Of a stretch of 64,000 bases of DNA, positions 11,801 through 22,567 are shown one piece after another. The position numbers and the translations under genes were made by a program. The notes beneath the pieces were generated by a model. The model saw only the letters and a list, made by a program, of their open reading frames with translations. It had not been told where the DNA came from and did not search any database. This stretch comes from Actinostola sp. cb2023 (lineage: Eukaryota; Cnidaria; Anthozoa; Actiniaria; Actinostolidae): NCBI GenBank assembly GCA_033675265.1, contig JAUJYZ010000324.1, positions 351,007 through 415,006 of the forward strand, written 5' to 3'. Each line of letters opens with the position of its first letter. Position 1 is the first letter of the stretch.

Positions 11801-13598
11801 ACGATATGACAAATAACCTTTGAAATTAAGTAAGAAATTTAAATCTTGGAGACAAGTACACAACCATCAACGCAGATAAAAGATCATGACGTCATTCCAC
11901 CGTCAAAACACACAAGCGTAAACCAAACCCCTTACCCCTCCCCTGGTGCCTAAGATCTCCTCCCGTAGGGGAGGGCGAGGGTGAGAATATCCGCCTCTTT
12001 TCATCGCACAGAATCAAGGGACACGGGACACGTACGGGACTTGGCCTAATTGTTGGCGCGAGATTGATCTGTTGTTCGACAGCGTTTCAGTTTCGCGTCA
12101 TTTCATGCATATTAATGACGCCTTTAGAAATCGTTCGACTGTAAGTACATGCCCCAAAAGACAATAGAATTCTGTGCGATGCCTCTCCCCGTCGGGGAGT
12201 AGGGAGGGTAAGGGTGAGGATGTGAATATCCGCCTCTTATCCTCTCCCCTGGTGCCTAAGATCTCCTCCCGTCGGGGAAGGTGAGGGTGAGAATATCCGC
12301 CTCTTTTCCTCTCCCCTGGTGCCTAAGAGATCTCCTCCCGTCGGGGAAGGTGAGGGTGAGAATATCCGCCTCTTTTCCTCCCCTGGTGCCTAAGAACTTG
12401 TCCCGTCGGGGAGGGTGAGGGTGTAAATATCCACTTCTTAGCCTCTCCCCCTATGGCTGAGATTTCATTTCAATGCAGGGGAGGGGTGAGCAAGTTTGTC
12501 ATTTTTTCGTATAGATGACAGAAACATCAGCAATGGACGACTCTGTTCAGAAATCCACAACGAAACCAAAGCTATAGGTAAATAAACTACCAAGGAATTA
12601 TCGGTGTACAGAAATACGCAGAGGGTGGGGGTGGGGAAGAGAAAACATCTTTGATTTCATTATAGTCTTCCCACCCCACCCTCCTGCGTCGTCAGATCTC
12701 CTCCGCTACTGCGTTGGGTCAGCGCTCGTTCGTAAAATGTTGTTTTATCACTCGAAAATATCATTCATATCTTCCTCTATGTACAGCTATTTCAAAAAAG
12801 GTTGGTGAAGGTTTTGTTGCATCTTACATACCTCATAACACGTGCTAACACTCTTGAACCTAATGGCCTTAATAAACGCGATGAAACCTACTAATCAGTT
12901 ACACCATTATTTATCTCTCGCTATCATATCATGTCAGGAGCCCGATCATGTATTATAACGTCATTTCCTTTTTACCATTATATTTAGTCAAGTCACTTGT
13001 AAAATCTCACATGCACCTGATGAAGACGTCTAGTATGGCTAGTCGAAATATTGTGCAAAATTAAATCCGAATAATTCTACGTCGTATTGGTTATTCTTCA
13101 TTTAACCTATTACATACCAAGCCCGAAGTGCAGTATGGACAATAGGAATGGAATCAGCGAAAGGTCACAACAATGTGGACTCTGGGAATTTTCCCAAACT
13201 TTGTCTTCGCGATATATGGAGCTGGCATATTTTCTTCTGTATGTGCATGCTGACATTATTTACATATGATCCACAATACATTTCGGGCTTGGTATGCAAC
13301 ATGCAAGAAAACCTTCACCAACCTTTTTTGAAATAGCTGTATACTTCAACCTTTCTTTTTTCTGCTTTTTTTGTCGGCTCATTTTAGTTTCTATTTAATT
13401 TCACAGATGTACAAATTCTTTGAATAAAGCGCTTATTATTATTATTATTATTATTATATTATTATTATCATCATCATCATCATCATCATGACTATTACTA
13501 TTAAATAATAATAATAATATGACATTTACATTTACTTGATAATGACATCTGACGATGTCGAAACGTCGTAACTTATTATCGCTGATTTTTCTTATTCA

Positions 13599-13657
<59 letters not shown>

Positions 13658-15032
13658 TATTATTATCATTACTATTATTATAACTATTATTATTATTACT
13701 ATTATTATTATCCAACGTAGGGTGTCAACAGATGTTTGACGAGGCAACCAGTGACTTTGTCGGGATGGTGGAAGGAATCGATGTTAACTTTTACAGAATG
13801 GAGACTGCAAATACTACGTACTATTACATTAATGTCACCTGGAGCCCGTTCATTGGTTAGTATCTAGACTTACGTCATTTCCGGTCTCATGGGGAATTTT
13901 AATCAGCTGAATTGCACCTTTCAATAGAATACTCTCGCTTGATAGCACAGGGGGGAGGGGGGCAGTTTTGCCCCTCAATCGAAGGCAAATAATGAGACTC
14001 GATCAAGGACTTAACAGCTGATTGATATGAACTCTGGATGGATGGATGGCTTAGCGAAAGGAAAATGAAAGAATGAATGGATGAATGAATGGATGAATAG
14101 ATGGATAGATGAATGAATGGAAAGATGGATGGATGGATGGACGAAGGAATTGATGGAAGAATGGATAGAATGATGGTTTTGATTCATAATAATAATAATA
14201 ATAAAAATAATAATAATAATAATAAAAATAAAAATAAAAATAATATAATAATAATAATAAAAATAATAATAATAATAATAAAAATAACAAGACGCTCAAT
14301 GAGCGTTCACTCGGGCATTGTGAAAAGGAAAATGTCAGTTGTTCGAGGAAGTACTTGAAAATGAATGCCAGTTGGTTGAAGAACAAGGACAATGTCAGCT
14401 GCGCGAGGAGAGACCTGACAATGACTGACAGTTGCGTGACGAGGGAGACTATGTATATACATGTATGTGTCGAGTTCATTTGATTTGCCTTTGAGTTCAT
14501 TTGATTACCTTTTGACTTTGAGTTCAATTGATTTGATTTTGATGAGTTTGTGTAAAGGCCCCCTCTCTAGCTTCAGATCCCGAAACGTCGAGTTTGGAAT
14601 CGAGTTCGGGTTCGAGTTACGGTTCGAACGTCGAATAAAACAAGGACATCTTCTTCAATACAATATAATTTCTCTGACGTCATGACAATCAGTGACAGTT
14701 GAGTGACGAGGGAGACTATTAGTCCGGTGAGTACGAACATGATACGTCTTGAGGTTGCATAGGTCAGATGGTTCCGATAACGGCCTCGCGTTTGTTTAAA
14801 AAAAAAAATATTTTAAGCGAGCTTCTAGTCCTTTTACCACTTCTAGTCATTGAACGATGAACTAGAATCCTGACCTTTTAATAGCTTGAAGATCTACAGC
14901 TGCTTTCAAAACTAAGATTCATAATCTACTTGAGTCCTGTGTCTCCTTTATCTTTTCAAATCTGCGGAGTAATCTTGAAACTCCGGATACGATTAAATAC
15001 GTCGCATACTCGTCATTTTGAAGCCGAACAAA

Positions 15033-15067
<35 letters not shown>

Positions 15068-18000
15068 CGAAATCCGCATTTTCTAACTCGGGCGGCCTGC
15101 GGCCTGGGCCCGAGTAATAATAATAATAATAAAAATAATAATTTCTTTTGTGTATTTCCTCAGCCAGCGATTCATCTAAGAACTGGTCTCACTACGTGGT
15201 CATATGGCAAACAGGCAGATCGCACTATTGTGATCTTGTTTCAAAGGTATCGATAATACATGCGCGTTCCCTCTGATCGATTCGTCGATTTATCGTTAAA
15301 CTATGTTAAATGAAGAATAACCAATACGACGTAGAATATTTCGGATTTAATTTTGCACAATATTTCGACTAGCCATACTAGTCTTCATCAGGTGCATATG
15401 AGATTTTACAAGTGACTTGACTATATATAATGGTAAAAAGGAAATGACGTTTTAGTATATGATATGATAGCGAGAGATAAGTAACGGTGTAACTGATTAG
15501 TAGGTTTCATCGCGTTTATTAAGGCCATTAGGTTCAAGAGTGTTAGCACGTGTTATGAGATAAGCTTCTTTGGCTTTGCGAATAGCATCACGAGAAGAGA
15601 AAATTTGTTCTAAAGGAATTAAAAGGATATTAGATGCAGAGTGGTCAGGGTTAGATAGAAAATGTTCAGATGCAGTAGTGGGTTTGGATTTACTAGAAGG
15701 TTTGTCAACTGTCCTACGATGTTCGTTGAAGCGGTCTTTGAGTCTACGTTTGGTTTCACCAATGTACTGTTTGTGACATTTAGTACATTGAATCATGTAA
15801 ATTACGTTTTTTTGTGTTACAGTCCATGTGTGTAGTAATGGTTCTGGTTTCACCCGTAGAAGTAAAAGTATATTGGGTGCAGTTATCGGAAATGTAAGGG
15901 CAAGTTAAACAGTTTTGTCCACAACGAAAAGAACCTGGATTGTGATTGGAAGCAGTGTTGGAGTTATCTGACGGTAGTTTGGATTTGACTAGCAAATCAC
16001 GTAGATTGGATGAACATCGTAGGACAGTTGACAAACCTTCTAGTAAATCCAAACCCACTACTGCATCTGAACATTTTCTATCTAACCCTGACCACTCTGC
16101 ATCTAATATCCTTTTAATTCCTTTAGAACAAATTTTCTCTTCTCGTGATGCTATTCGCAAAGCCAAAGAAGCTTATCTCATAACACGTGCTAACACTCTT
16201 GAACCTAATGGCCTTAATAAACGCGATGAAACCTACTAATCAGTTACACCGTTACTTATCTCTCGCTATCATATCATATACTAAAACGTCATTTCCTTTT
16301 TACCATTATATATAGTCAAGTCACTTGTAAAATCTCATATGCACCTGATGAAGACTAGTATGGCTAGTCGAAATATTGTGCAAAATTAAATCCGAAATAT
16401 TCTACGTCGTATTGGTTATTCTTCATTTAACCTATTTCTTAATTTGCGAACCAGTTAGATCATTGTTTGATCCGACGTATACCAGTGGAGTGTTGTTCGT
16501 GGCCGCTCATTTATAAACTTAAACTATGTGTTCGATTTCAGGATCAAACGTTCTTCTTGATCGAGTCTTCCAATATATGGAAATATCCTCAAGCCATTCA
16601 ACTCAACGTAGGTCTTCTGCATGGTTTCTTTTAAGTATATTGTAACAAAATTCCATATTTGGTAACAAAATACCATATTTGGTAACAAAATTCCATATTT
16701 GGTAACAAAATTCCATATTTGGTAACAAAATTCCACATTTGGTAGCGAAATTAATTCCATATTTGGTAACAAAATTCCATATTTGGTATGTTTTCAAAGG
16801 TCTCCACCTACCCTCTCAAGAAGAGTGTTGGATACAAACTTCGTGTCTCTGCGAGACCAAGTAAGAATACATAAATGCTGTTGGTTCTAGTGTTAGGCTA
16901 TCTAGCTCTCTCTCTCTCCTCCCATATCCGCTGACCGCCAGCTACGCAGGCTATGATCACGAGAATGACGGCTTTGTATTGTTCTCAATAGAGCAACCGC
17001 TGTTCATGGTTGACGCAACTTGGCCTTCTGACGTCACAGGTAATATTTTCAGTCCAGGGTTGCTATGGCAACAATATTAAACAAAAACTGTCAAAATTAC
17101 ACTAGGCAAGTTTTCAGTCACGCGACTTGTCACGCAACGGCTAAAAGCGAGCGTTACTTGGAGATTGCGTGACAAGCGTGACAAGGGTCACTGTGTAGCA
17201 ATGTACGACTCTCCCTCAGAGGGGAGGGGAGTGTATTAGTCTGATTATTTCTGTTATTTACTGACAGTTTCTCCATCGTTCTTGGCGGCCATTGTTGTCG
17301 GGTCTTGCGTGGGCGTGGCACTCTTCGTGGCTGTCGCGGTGGCCTGGAAACTAAACGTACGAGTTCACATGGCTGAGGATATTTGGTTGCGTTACATTGA
17401 ACGCTTGGGACGGAATCGAAGGAAACAAATGACGCAAACCCAGTCCGAACGTAAGAATAGATTATACAGGATGTCACGCTAGGGTTTTGATTGTTGCGTG
17501 ACAGTGGGTTGAAGGAAGAGAGGATGGCTGGAAGGATGAAGGCAGGATGGAAGAAAGGAAAGAAGGAAGGGAGGAAGGAAAGATGGAAGGAAGGAAATAT
17601 GGAAAGATGGAAGGATGGAAGGAAGGAAGGAAGGGAGGAAGGAAAGATGGAAGGAAGGAAGGAAGGATGGAAGGAAGGAAGGAAGGAAGGAAGGAAGGAA
17701 GGAAGGAAGGAAGGAAGGAAGGAAGGAAGGAAGGAAGGAAGGAAGGAAGGAAGGAAGGAAGGAAGGAAGGAAGGAAGGAAGGAAGGGAGGGAGGAAGGAT
17801 GGAAGGAAGGAAGGAAGGAAAGAAGGAAGGATGGAAGGAAGGGAGGAAGGAAGGGAGGAAGGAAGGAAGGAAGGAAGGAAGGGAGGAAGGAAGGAAGGAA
17901 GGAAGGAAGGAAGGAAGGATGGAAAGAAGGAAGGAAGGGAGGAAGGAAGGAAGAAAGAAAGGATGGCACACTATATAGTGAAAAGATGTCACGCTAGAGT

Positions 18001-19382
18001 TTTGATTGTTGTGTGACAGTGGTCACACAATAGTAAGATAAAGTGCCGGTATACACGGGGGGTACGTCCACCCCGGTACCTCTCCTCCTTACTAGTTTCC
18101 ATGGTGACCCTTTCACCCCCCACCCCTGGTGTACGTCTCACCAAAGTTGTTCTCTTTTCAAAGTGACAATCATAGAAGAAGCCACGAAGTGCTACGTGTC
18201 GTACTTCCACGAAGACGATGCATACATGGAAATCGTACTTGTCTTAATACACACCCTCAGTAACATGGGCTACGACGTGAAAATGAACGAGATGCACTCT
18301 ACAGAACTCATAGAACAAGGCCCTGACAGATGGGCGCAGAACCAGATCGCTAACTCTTCCACGGTCATCGTACTATGCTCACCAAACTATATCAAAATAT
18401 GCCAAAAAGGGGCCGCAGCCATTCCAAGTAAAACTCCCAGTGAAGATACACGAGTTTGGTTTGAGATCCAATTGATTGGGAACATCTACACTAAGAATAA
18501 GAGCGCTTCTAAGATTGTGTGTCTGTGGATGAATAATAGAGTACCTGACGGGCTGCCACCGTGGATGGGCGTGAGGTACACGTGGCCACAGGATTTAGAG
18601 ATAATTGTGAACAGATTGAAGGTGAGAAGGAATCATTCATTCATTCATTCATTCATCCATTCATAAATTCATCCATCCATTCATTCATCCATTCATTCAT
18701 CTATCCATTAATCAATTCATCCACCCATCTCTCCATTCATCCATCTATCCATTCGTCCATCCATCCATCCATCCAGTCATTCATCCATCCAGTCATCCAT
18801 CCATCCATCCATCCATCCATCCATCCATCCATCCATCCATCCATTCATTCATCCATCCATTCATTCATTCATTCATCCATCCATCCATTCATTCATCCAT
18901 CCATCCATCCATCCATCCATCCAACAATTCATTCATCCATCCATCCATCCATCCATCCATCCATCCATCCATCCATCCATCCATCCATCCATCCATCCAT
19001 CCATCCATCCATCCATCCATCCATCCATCCATCCATCCATCCATCCATCCATCCATCCATCCATCCTTCCATTCATTCATCCATTCATTCATCCATCCAT
19101 TCATCCATTCATCCATTCATTCATTCATTCATTCATTCATCCATCCATTCATCCATCCATCCATCCATCCATCCATCGATCCATCCATCCATCCAACAAT
19201 TCATGCATTCATTCATTCATTCATTCATTCATTCATTCATTCATTCACAGGATCGTGGAAGCAGAAAGAGTACCTGCAGAGAATCTAAAAGTTCATCGTC
19301 AGGTTTTAGACACAGTCTTGGTTGGAGCATCAAAGACGAAGACGATGATGTTTTTGTGGATTCTGACTACCACATTGCTTAA
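8811..19382 (+). CDS. IL-17 receptor-like single-pass receptor with SEFIR domain, left copy
   Basis: Eleven exons join in one 488-residue frame, all GT-AG: 8811-8954, 10574-10625, 12515-12577, 13721-13855, 15164-15246, 16542-16607, 16800-16860, 16950-17039, 17268-17450, 18164-18621, 19251-19382. Residues 1-22 are a signal peptide. About 23-235 form a small cysteine-containing ectodomain with several N-x-S/T sites. Residues 236-258 are a transmembrane helix followed by K/R-rich sequence. Exon 10 alone encodes a SEFIR domain (about 300-445), with [10 protein letters not shown] as box 1 and the [20 protein letters not shown] segment typical of IL-17 receptors. The tail (446-488) is Ser-rich then acidic. 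In known families SEFIR domains recruit Act1/CIKS-type adaptors by SEFIR-SEFIR contact in NF-kB signalling. The ligand here is unknown. The start could instead be the second Met at 8820. Exon joins are inferred from phase and splice sites, not transcripts. Confidence 0.88.
9736..9990. mobile_element. Mariner/pogo-like MITE copies (CAGTCGAACCTCT ends), receptor intron 1, left
   Basis: Two to three partial units of the same repeat that forms the satellite at 23-24.2 kb, with ends ACAGTCGAACCTCTCGTAAG and the GGTGGTCGCTTA core. Confidence 0.65.
10147..10241. mobile_element. 95-bp foldback element, receptor intron 1, left
   Basis: Imperfect hairpin with ends AGGCTAAAACTATTTCCGAA and TTCGGAAATAGTTTTAACCT. 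Confidence 0.65.
10738..10915. repeat. (CATC/CATT)n microsatellite, receptor intron 2, left
   Basis: Tetranucleotide run ending at the 190-bp foldback element. Confidence 0.95.
10916..11105. mobile_element. 190-bp foldback element, receptor intron 2, left
   Basis: Inverted halves share AAGGAATGGTCAACGCT, GCGTCCATCGAGTTATGGAT and CTGCTAAGCAC. It abuts an ATCC/ATTC microsatellite. A shorter relative (GCGTCCATTGAGTTATGGAT) lies at about 11,189-11,215. Confidence 0.7.
11272..11470. repeat. (CATC/CATT)n microsatellite, receptor intron 2, left (second block)
   Basis: Tetranucleotide run followed by a T/C-rich stretch to about 11,535. On the right (56,957-57,130) it is about 25 bp shorter. Confidence 0.95.
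11926..12490. repeat. GC-rich repeat of about 67 bp, receptor intron 2, left
   Basis: One unit at about 11,935-12,000 and four or five in tandem at 12,180-12,490, with CTCCCCTGGTGCCTAAGA, CTCCCGTCGGGG and GAGAATATCCGCCTCTT. It runs up to 25 bp before exon 3. Confidence 0.85.
12784..13339. mobile_element. TA-flanked MITE (Tc1/mariner type) interrupted by a Penelope fragment, left
   Basis: Terminal inverted repeats of about 55 bp start CAGCTATTTCAAAAAAGG and are flanked by TA (12782-12783, 13340-13341). A 278-bp Penelope 3' end (12833-13110, ending in the same tail as the element at 15.3-16.4 kb) sits inside one repeat, bordered by the 8-bp duplication TACATACC (12825-12832, 13111-13118). Confidence 0.75.
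13434..13712. repeat. (ATT)n/(ATC)n triplet repeats, receptor intron 3, left
   Basis: Two triplet blocks around a 90-bp unique piece. The second leads directly to the exon 4 acceptor AACGTAG. Confidence 0.93.
14085..14288. repeat. (GGAT/GAAT)n and (AAT)n repeats, receptor intron 4, left
   Basis: Tetranucleotide run 14,035-14,165 then AAT/AAAAT run 14,188-14,288. A triplet run of ACT follows at 15,032-15,066. Confidence 0.92.
15305..16431 (-). mobile_element. Penelope-like element 3' fragment in inverted configuration (GIY-YIG), left copy, in receptor intron 5
   Basis: Two outward-facing copies of the same 3' end (about 15305-15740 and 16010-16431) flank a unique core, and CTAT flanks both sides (15301-15304, 16432-16435). 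Read on the minus strand, the core plus one arm encodes a cysteine-containing linker ([15 protein letters not shown]) followed by a GIY-YIG nuclease segment ([24 protein letters not shown]), as in Penelope-like retroelements. The reverse transcriptase is missing. A seven-base A run (six on the right) breaks the frame between linker and GIY-YIG, splitting the frame into 15780-16166 and 15497-15853. Confidence 0.75.
16650..16796. repeat. 20-bp tandem repeat of CArG boxes, receptor intron 6, left
   Basis: Seven units of TTCCATATTTGGTAACAAAA. Six contain CCATATTTGG, a perfect CC(A/T)6GG serum response factor site; one has CCACATTTGG. Confidence 0.92.
17505..17960 (+). repeat. (GGAA)n microsatellite, receptor intron 9, left
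   Basis: About 450 bp of GGAA with GGGA and GGAT variants. A 40-bp direct repeat (TGTCACGCTAG.GTTTTGATTG) flanks it at about 17,471 and 17,987. Long open frames of K/E/G/R or P/S/F/L here are artefacts. Confidence 0.95.
18635..19246. repeat. (CATC/CATT)n microsatellite filling receptor intron 10, left
   Basis: Nearly the whole intron is this repeat, up to the acceptor CATTCACAG. The open frames through it are not genes. Confidence 0.95.
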
Positions 19383-19464
19383 CGAACTCAACACGTTTAT
19401 CTTGAACCTCAGTCTGTACAGATTTCGATTTCGTTTTAGCATCGAAAATGGCATGGAGTTTTAA

Positions 19465-20158
19465 GAAATCATACCAAATATGGGATTCCGTAGCCAAATA
19501 AGGCATTATTATCGAATGTGGAATGTCGTCACCAAATATGGAATGTCATTTCCAAATATGGAATGTCATTACCAAATAAGGAATTATTACCAAATATGCA
19601 ATGTCATTACCAAATAAGGAATTATTACCAAATATGGAATGTCATTACCAAATAAGGAATTATTACCAAATATGGAATGCATTACCATATAAGGAATAAT
19701 GACCAAATATGGAATGTCATTACCAAATATGGAATGTCATTACCAAATAAGGAATTATTACCAAATATGGAATGTCATTACCAAATAAGGAATTATTACC
19801 AAATATGGAATGTCATTACCAAATAAGGAATTATTACCAAATATGGAATGTCATTACCAAATAAGGAATTATTACCAAATATGGAATGTCATTACCAAAT
19901 AAGGAATTATTACCAAATATGGAATGTCATTACCAATTAAATAAGGAATTATTACCAAATATGGAATGTCATTACCAAATAAGGAATTATTACCAAATAT
20001 GGAATGTCATTACCAAATAAGGAATAATAACCAAATATGGAATGTCATTACCAAATATGGAATGTCATTACCAAATAAGGAATTATTACCAAATATGGAA
20101 TGTCATTACCAAATAAGGAATTATTACCAAATATGGAATGTCGTTACCAAATATGGGG
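19465..20158. repeat. About 38-bp tandem repeat of alternating CArG boxes, 3' of the receptor gene, left
   Basis: Units alternate CCAAATATGG and CCAAATAAGG, joined by AATGTCATTA and AATTATTA spacers. I count 33 perfect CC(A/T)6GG matches. It begins about 85 bp after the receptor stop codon, with no AATAAA before it, so it may be inside the 3' UTR. Confidence 0.93.
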
Positions 20159-20252
20159 TTATTAGTGAGTAGTAGTCGTAGATGCCATTTAGTGTTTGAA
20201 GCACAGCAAAGCTGTAACATGTCAAAGAGTACAATGTGTAAATATCTATGTA

Positions 20253-20515
20253 CAATCGTTTGCAAAATGTTTTGACACCCCCACTGACAAAATGGGACAA
20301 TTGAAAGTTTCATAACTTTCATTTCTAAACCCCCCATTCCCCCTCTCAATGTTGACCAAAATGCCAACGCGATACATCATTTTCAAGAGCACATCAACAT
20401 TGATTTGAGGGGGAGGGGAGAAGGATGATTGATACTTTTGAGTCACTCAAATAAACGTTGAAACATTTTCAGCACCATTTTTTGAGAGGGGTGTCAATAA
20501 TTTTGCAAACGATTG
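20253..20515. mobile_element. TA-flanked MITE (Tc1/mariner type), left
   Basis: 263 bp with ends CAATCGTTTGCAAAAT...TTTGACACCCC in inverted orientation, and TA at both borders (20251-20252, 20516-20517). No transposase. Confidence 0.72.
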
Positions 20516-20517
20516 TA

Positions 20518-21481
20518 GATACGTTACGGTAAATTAATGTAGACAGAGAAAATCTTCAAACTACCAATTAAAACTGCTTCTAGATCTGTCACGTGACATT
20601 CGTGTACGACGTCCAGTTCTGATTGGTTAGTGTTAGGGCGTGATCGCCACGACCTTTGAACGCCTTTCGAACCACGTGTCGACACAGGAAGCCCAAGCTC
20701 AAAATATCCTCAGAAACGCAGTTGCAAAAATTGGTAATTAAAATGTTTTAAAATATTGCTTTATTAATCGTACGATATATAAATCAGTCTACATTCATTC
20801 ACAAGTATTGAGCTCAGGTCGTTGATCGTCAAGAAGTTAGTGGCCGATGGTCGCTTTATTTGCAGCTAGGTCAATCAGTGGAATATTCATCTTTGTAACA
20901 GAAAATTAATTATAAATAAATCTAAAATCTAAATCTATGAGATGGTCGCATAGCAGAGGTTTAATAATAATAATAACCTTTATTAACGTGTCAATAATTT
21001 ACCTAGCTTACACAAGTGTAAACTAATTGAGGACACCTATCTACCTATAATCTATTCGATAATAAAAAAACTCTACAAAAATTCTAAAAATTCTTTAAAA
21101 AACCTTTACACCCATACCTAAACCCAAAGCCCCACCCATTTTCCCCAACCCCTCCCCCCTTATTTGCCGGACTACATGTGTAAATATACCATGAGACATT
21201 AACTACCAAGTATTTTTTGACACATTCTTCAAGTGGTTTCTCCACACAGCTGGGAAGTGCATTACGACTTTCAACTTTTCTCATGTAACAGTTTACACTA
21301 TTTATACAGTCGTGAGAACTGCGCATTGTCTACACACACCATATGTTACCCCACCCCCTCCCCCCATAGCGACTTATTAGTAACACAGTTCAGCACGGAG
21401 TTCTCTGATTGGTTGATTGGTCATATGACTCAGCAAGACAACTGAGGTCGGGGATTAGTTCTTCACTGTTATCTACGCGTC
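20518..21481. other. Intergenic region before the left EndoU gene
   Basis: No gene seen. A short AATAATAATAA run lies near 20,965. An open frame on the minus strand at 21,084-21,326 has no splice or domain support. The promoter of EndoU should lie here, but no TATA box at a convincing distance is visible. Confidence 0.5.
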
Positions 21482-21789
21482 ATGGCAGGATTTTCTTGCG
21501 CTCTGAGAATTACGCTTGTTAGTCTAGCATTGTTAAGGTAAGCGGATGACTACTGCATGGTAACACTCTGTAATGAACTCCTAAGTTAGACTTTGAATAT
21601 GGATGTCTTAAAAGAGAAAAAAAAAACACATCTGTTTTGTGAAAATTTTGCTTATAAAATCACCACTGAACGTCCTAACCTGATAAACTAGTTTTGTAAA
21701 TCTCTTTTGTCATGCGGGAGACTGGGAACGAGATTTTACATATGTATAAAAACTAAGTGTGTCTTTGCAGTCTTTTCTCTCTGATCTGA

Positions 21790-22189
21790 TTTGTCTGTCT
21801 GTCTGTCTGGTCTGTCTGTCTGACTGTCTGTCTGTCTCTCTCGGTTGTCTGTCTGTCTGACTGTCTGGTCTGTCTGACTGTCTGACTGTCTGTCTCTCTC
21901 GGTTGTCTGACTGTCTGTCTGTCTGACTGTCTGACTGTCTGGCTGTCTGTCTGTCTGTCTGTCTGACTGTCTGTCTGTCTGTCTATCTGTATTGTATATA
22001 TTTTAAACTTATGTACTATATTTCCACGACTCTCATGTAAACCAGTTTTATAACTGATGAAATTTCGTGTTTAAATAAAGTTCATTCATTCTGTCTGTCT
22101 GTCTATCTATCTGTCTGTCTATGTGTCTGTCTGTCTGTCTGTCTATCTGTCTGCCTGTCTGTCTATCTATATGTCTGTCTGTCTGTCTA

Positions 22190-22260
<71 letters not shown>

Positions 22261-22275
22261 GACTGTCTGTCTGTC
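21790..22275. repeat. (CTGT)n microsatellite, EndoU intron 1, left
   Basis: CTGT runs with CTGA and CTAT variants, interrupted at about 21,990-22,090 by unique sequence. The second block leads straight into the acceptor CGTTGCAG. Confidence 0.95.
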
Positions 22276-22567
22276 GTTGCAGGTTCTCCGAGTGCTCGGA
22301 CGATATCGGAACCATATGCCAGAAATTATGGAACGCAGACACAAATAGCCTTCGTTACGGCCAGGACTTCCAACTCAACCTTCAAACCAAACTTCCTTAC
22401 AACAACAAGCGTGACCTGGCCAATCAGAAACTCTTTACTAGAGTTGACGAAACCAAGCTTACAGGACCGACATGGCGAGCTTTTAAAGGTAAACTTGTTG
22501 TTGGGCTTCCTGTGTTAAGGCGATGACACAGGGTACCCAACCATTATAGTTTAGGAGCACGTCACGT

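Noticed and set aside
12515..12577. Receptor exon 3 read in phase 0 (would end in TAG)
   Set aside because: After adding exon 2 (10,574-10,625) the exon is read in phase 1, is fully open and joins exon 4 in frame, so the stop is not used.
18043..18163. 5' extension of the SEFIR open frame upstream of the exon 10 acceptor
   Set aside because: It is intron sequence; the acceptor TTTTCAAAG at 18,155-18,163 joins exon 9 in phase and gives a continuous receptor.
17154..19382. Pro/Ser/Phe-rich, Lys/Gly/Glu-rich and Ile/His/Pro/Ser-rich open frames
   Set aside because: Translations of GGAA and CATC/CATT microsatellites. Only the exons of the receptor inside this span are real.
21084..21326. 80-residue minus-strand open frame upstream of EndoU
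   Set aside because: Composition follows low-complexity A/C-rich sequence; no domain, and arm identity here gives no independent conservation test.
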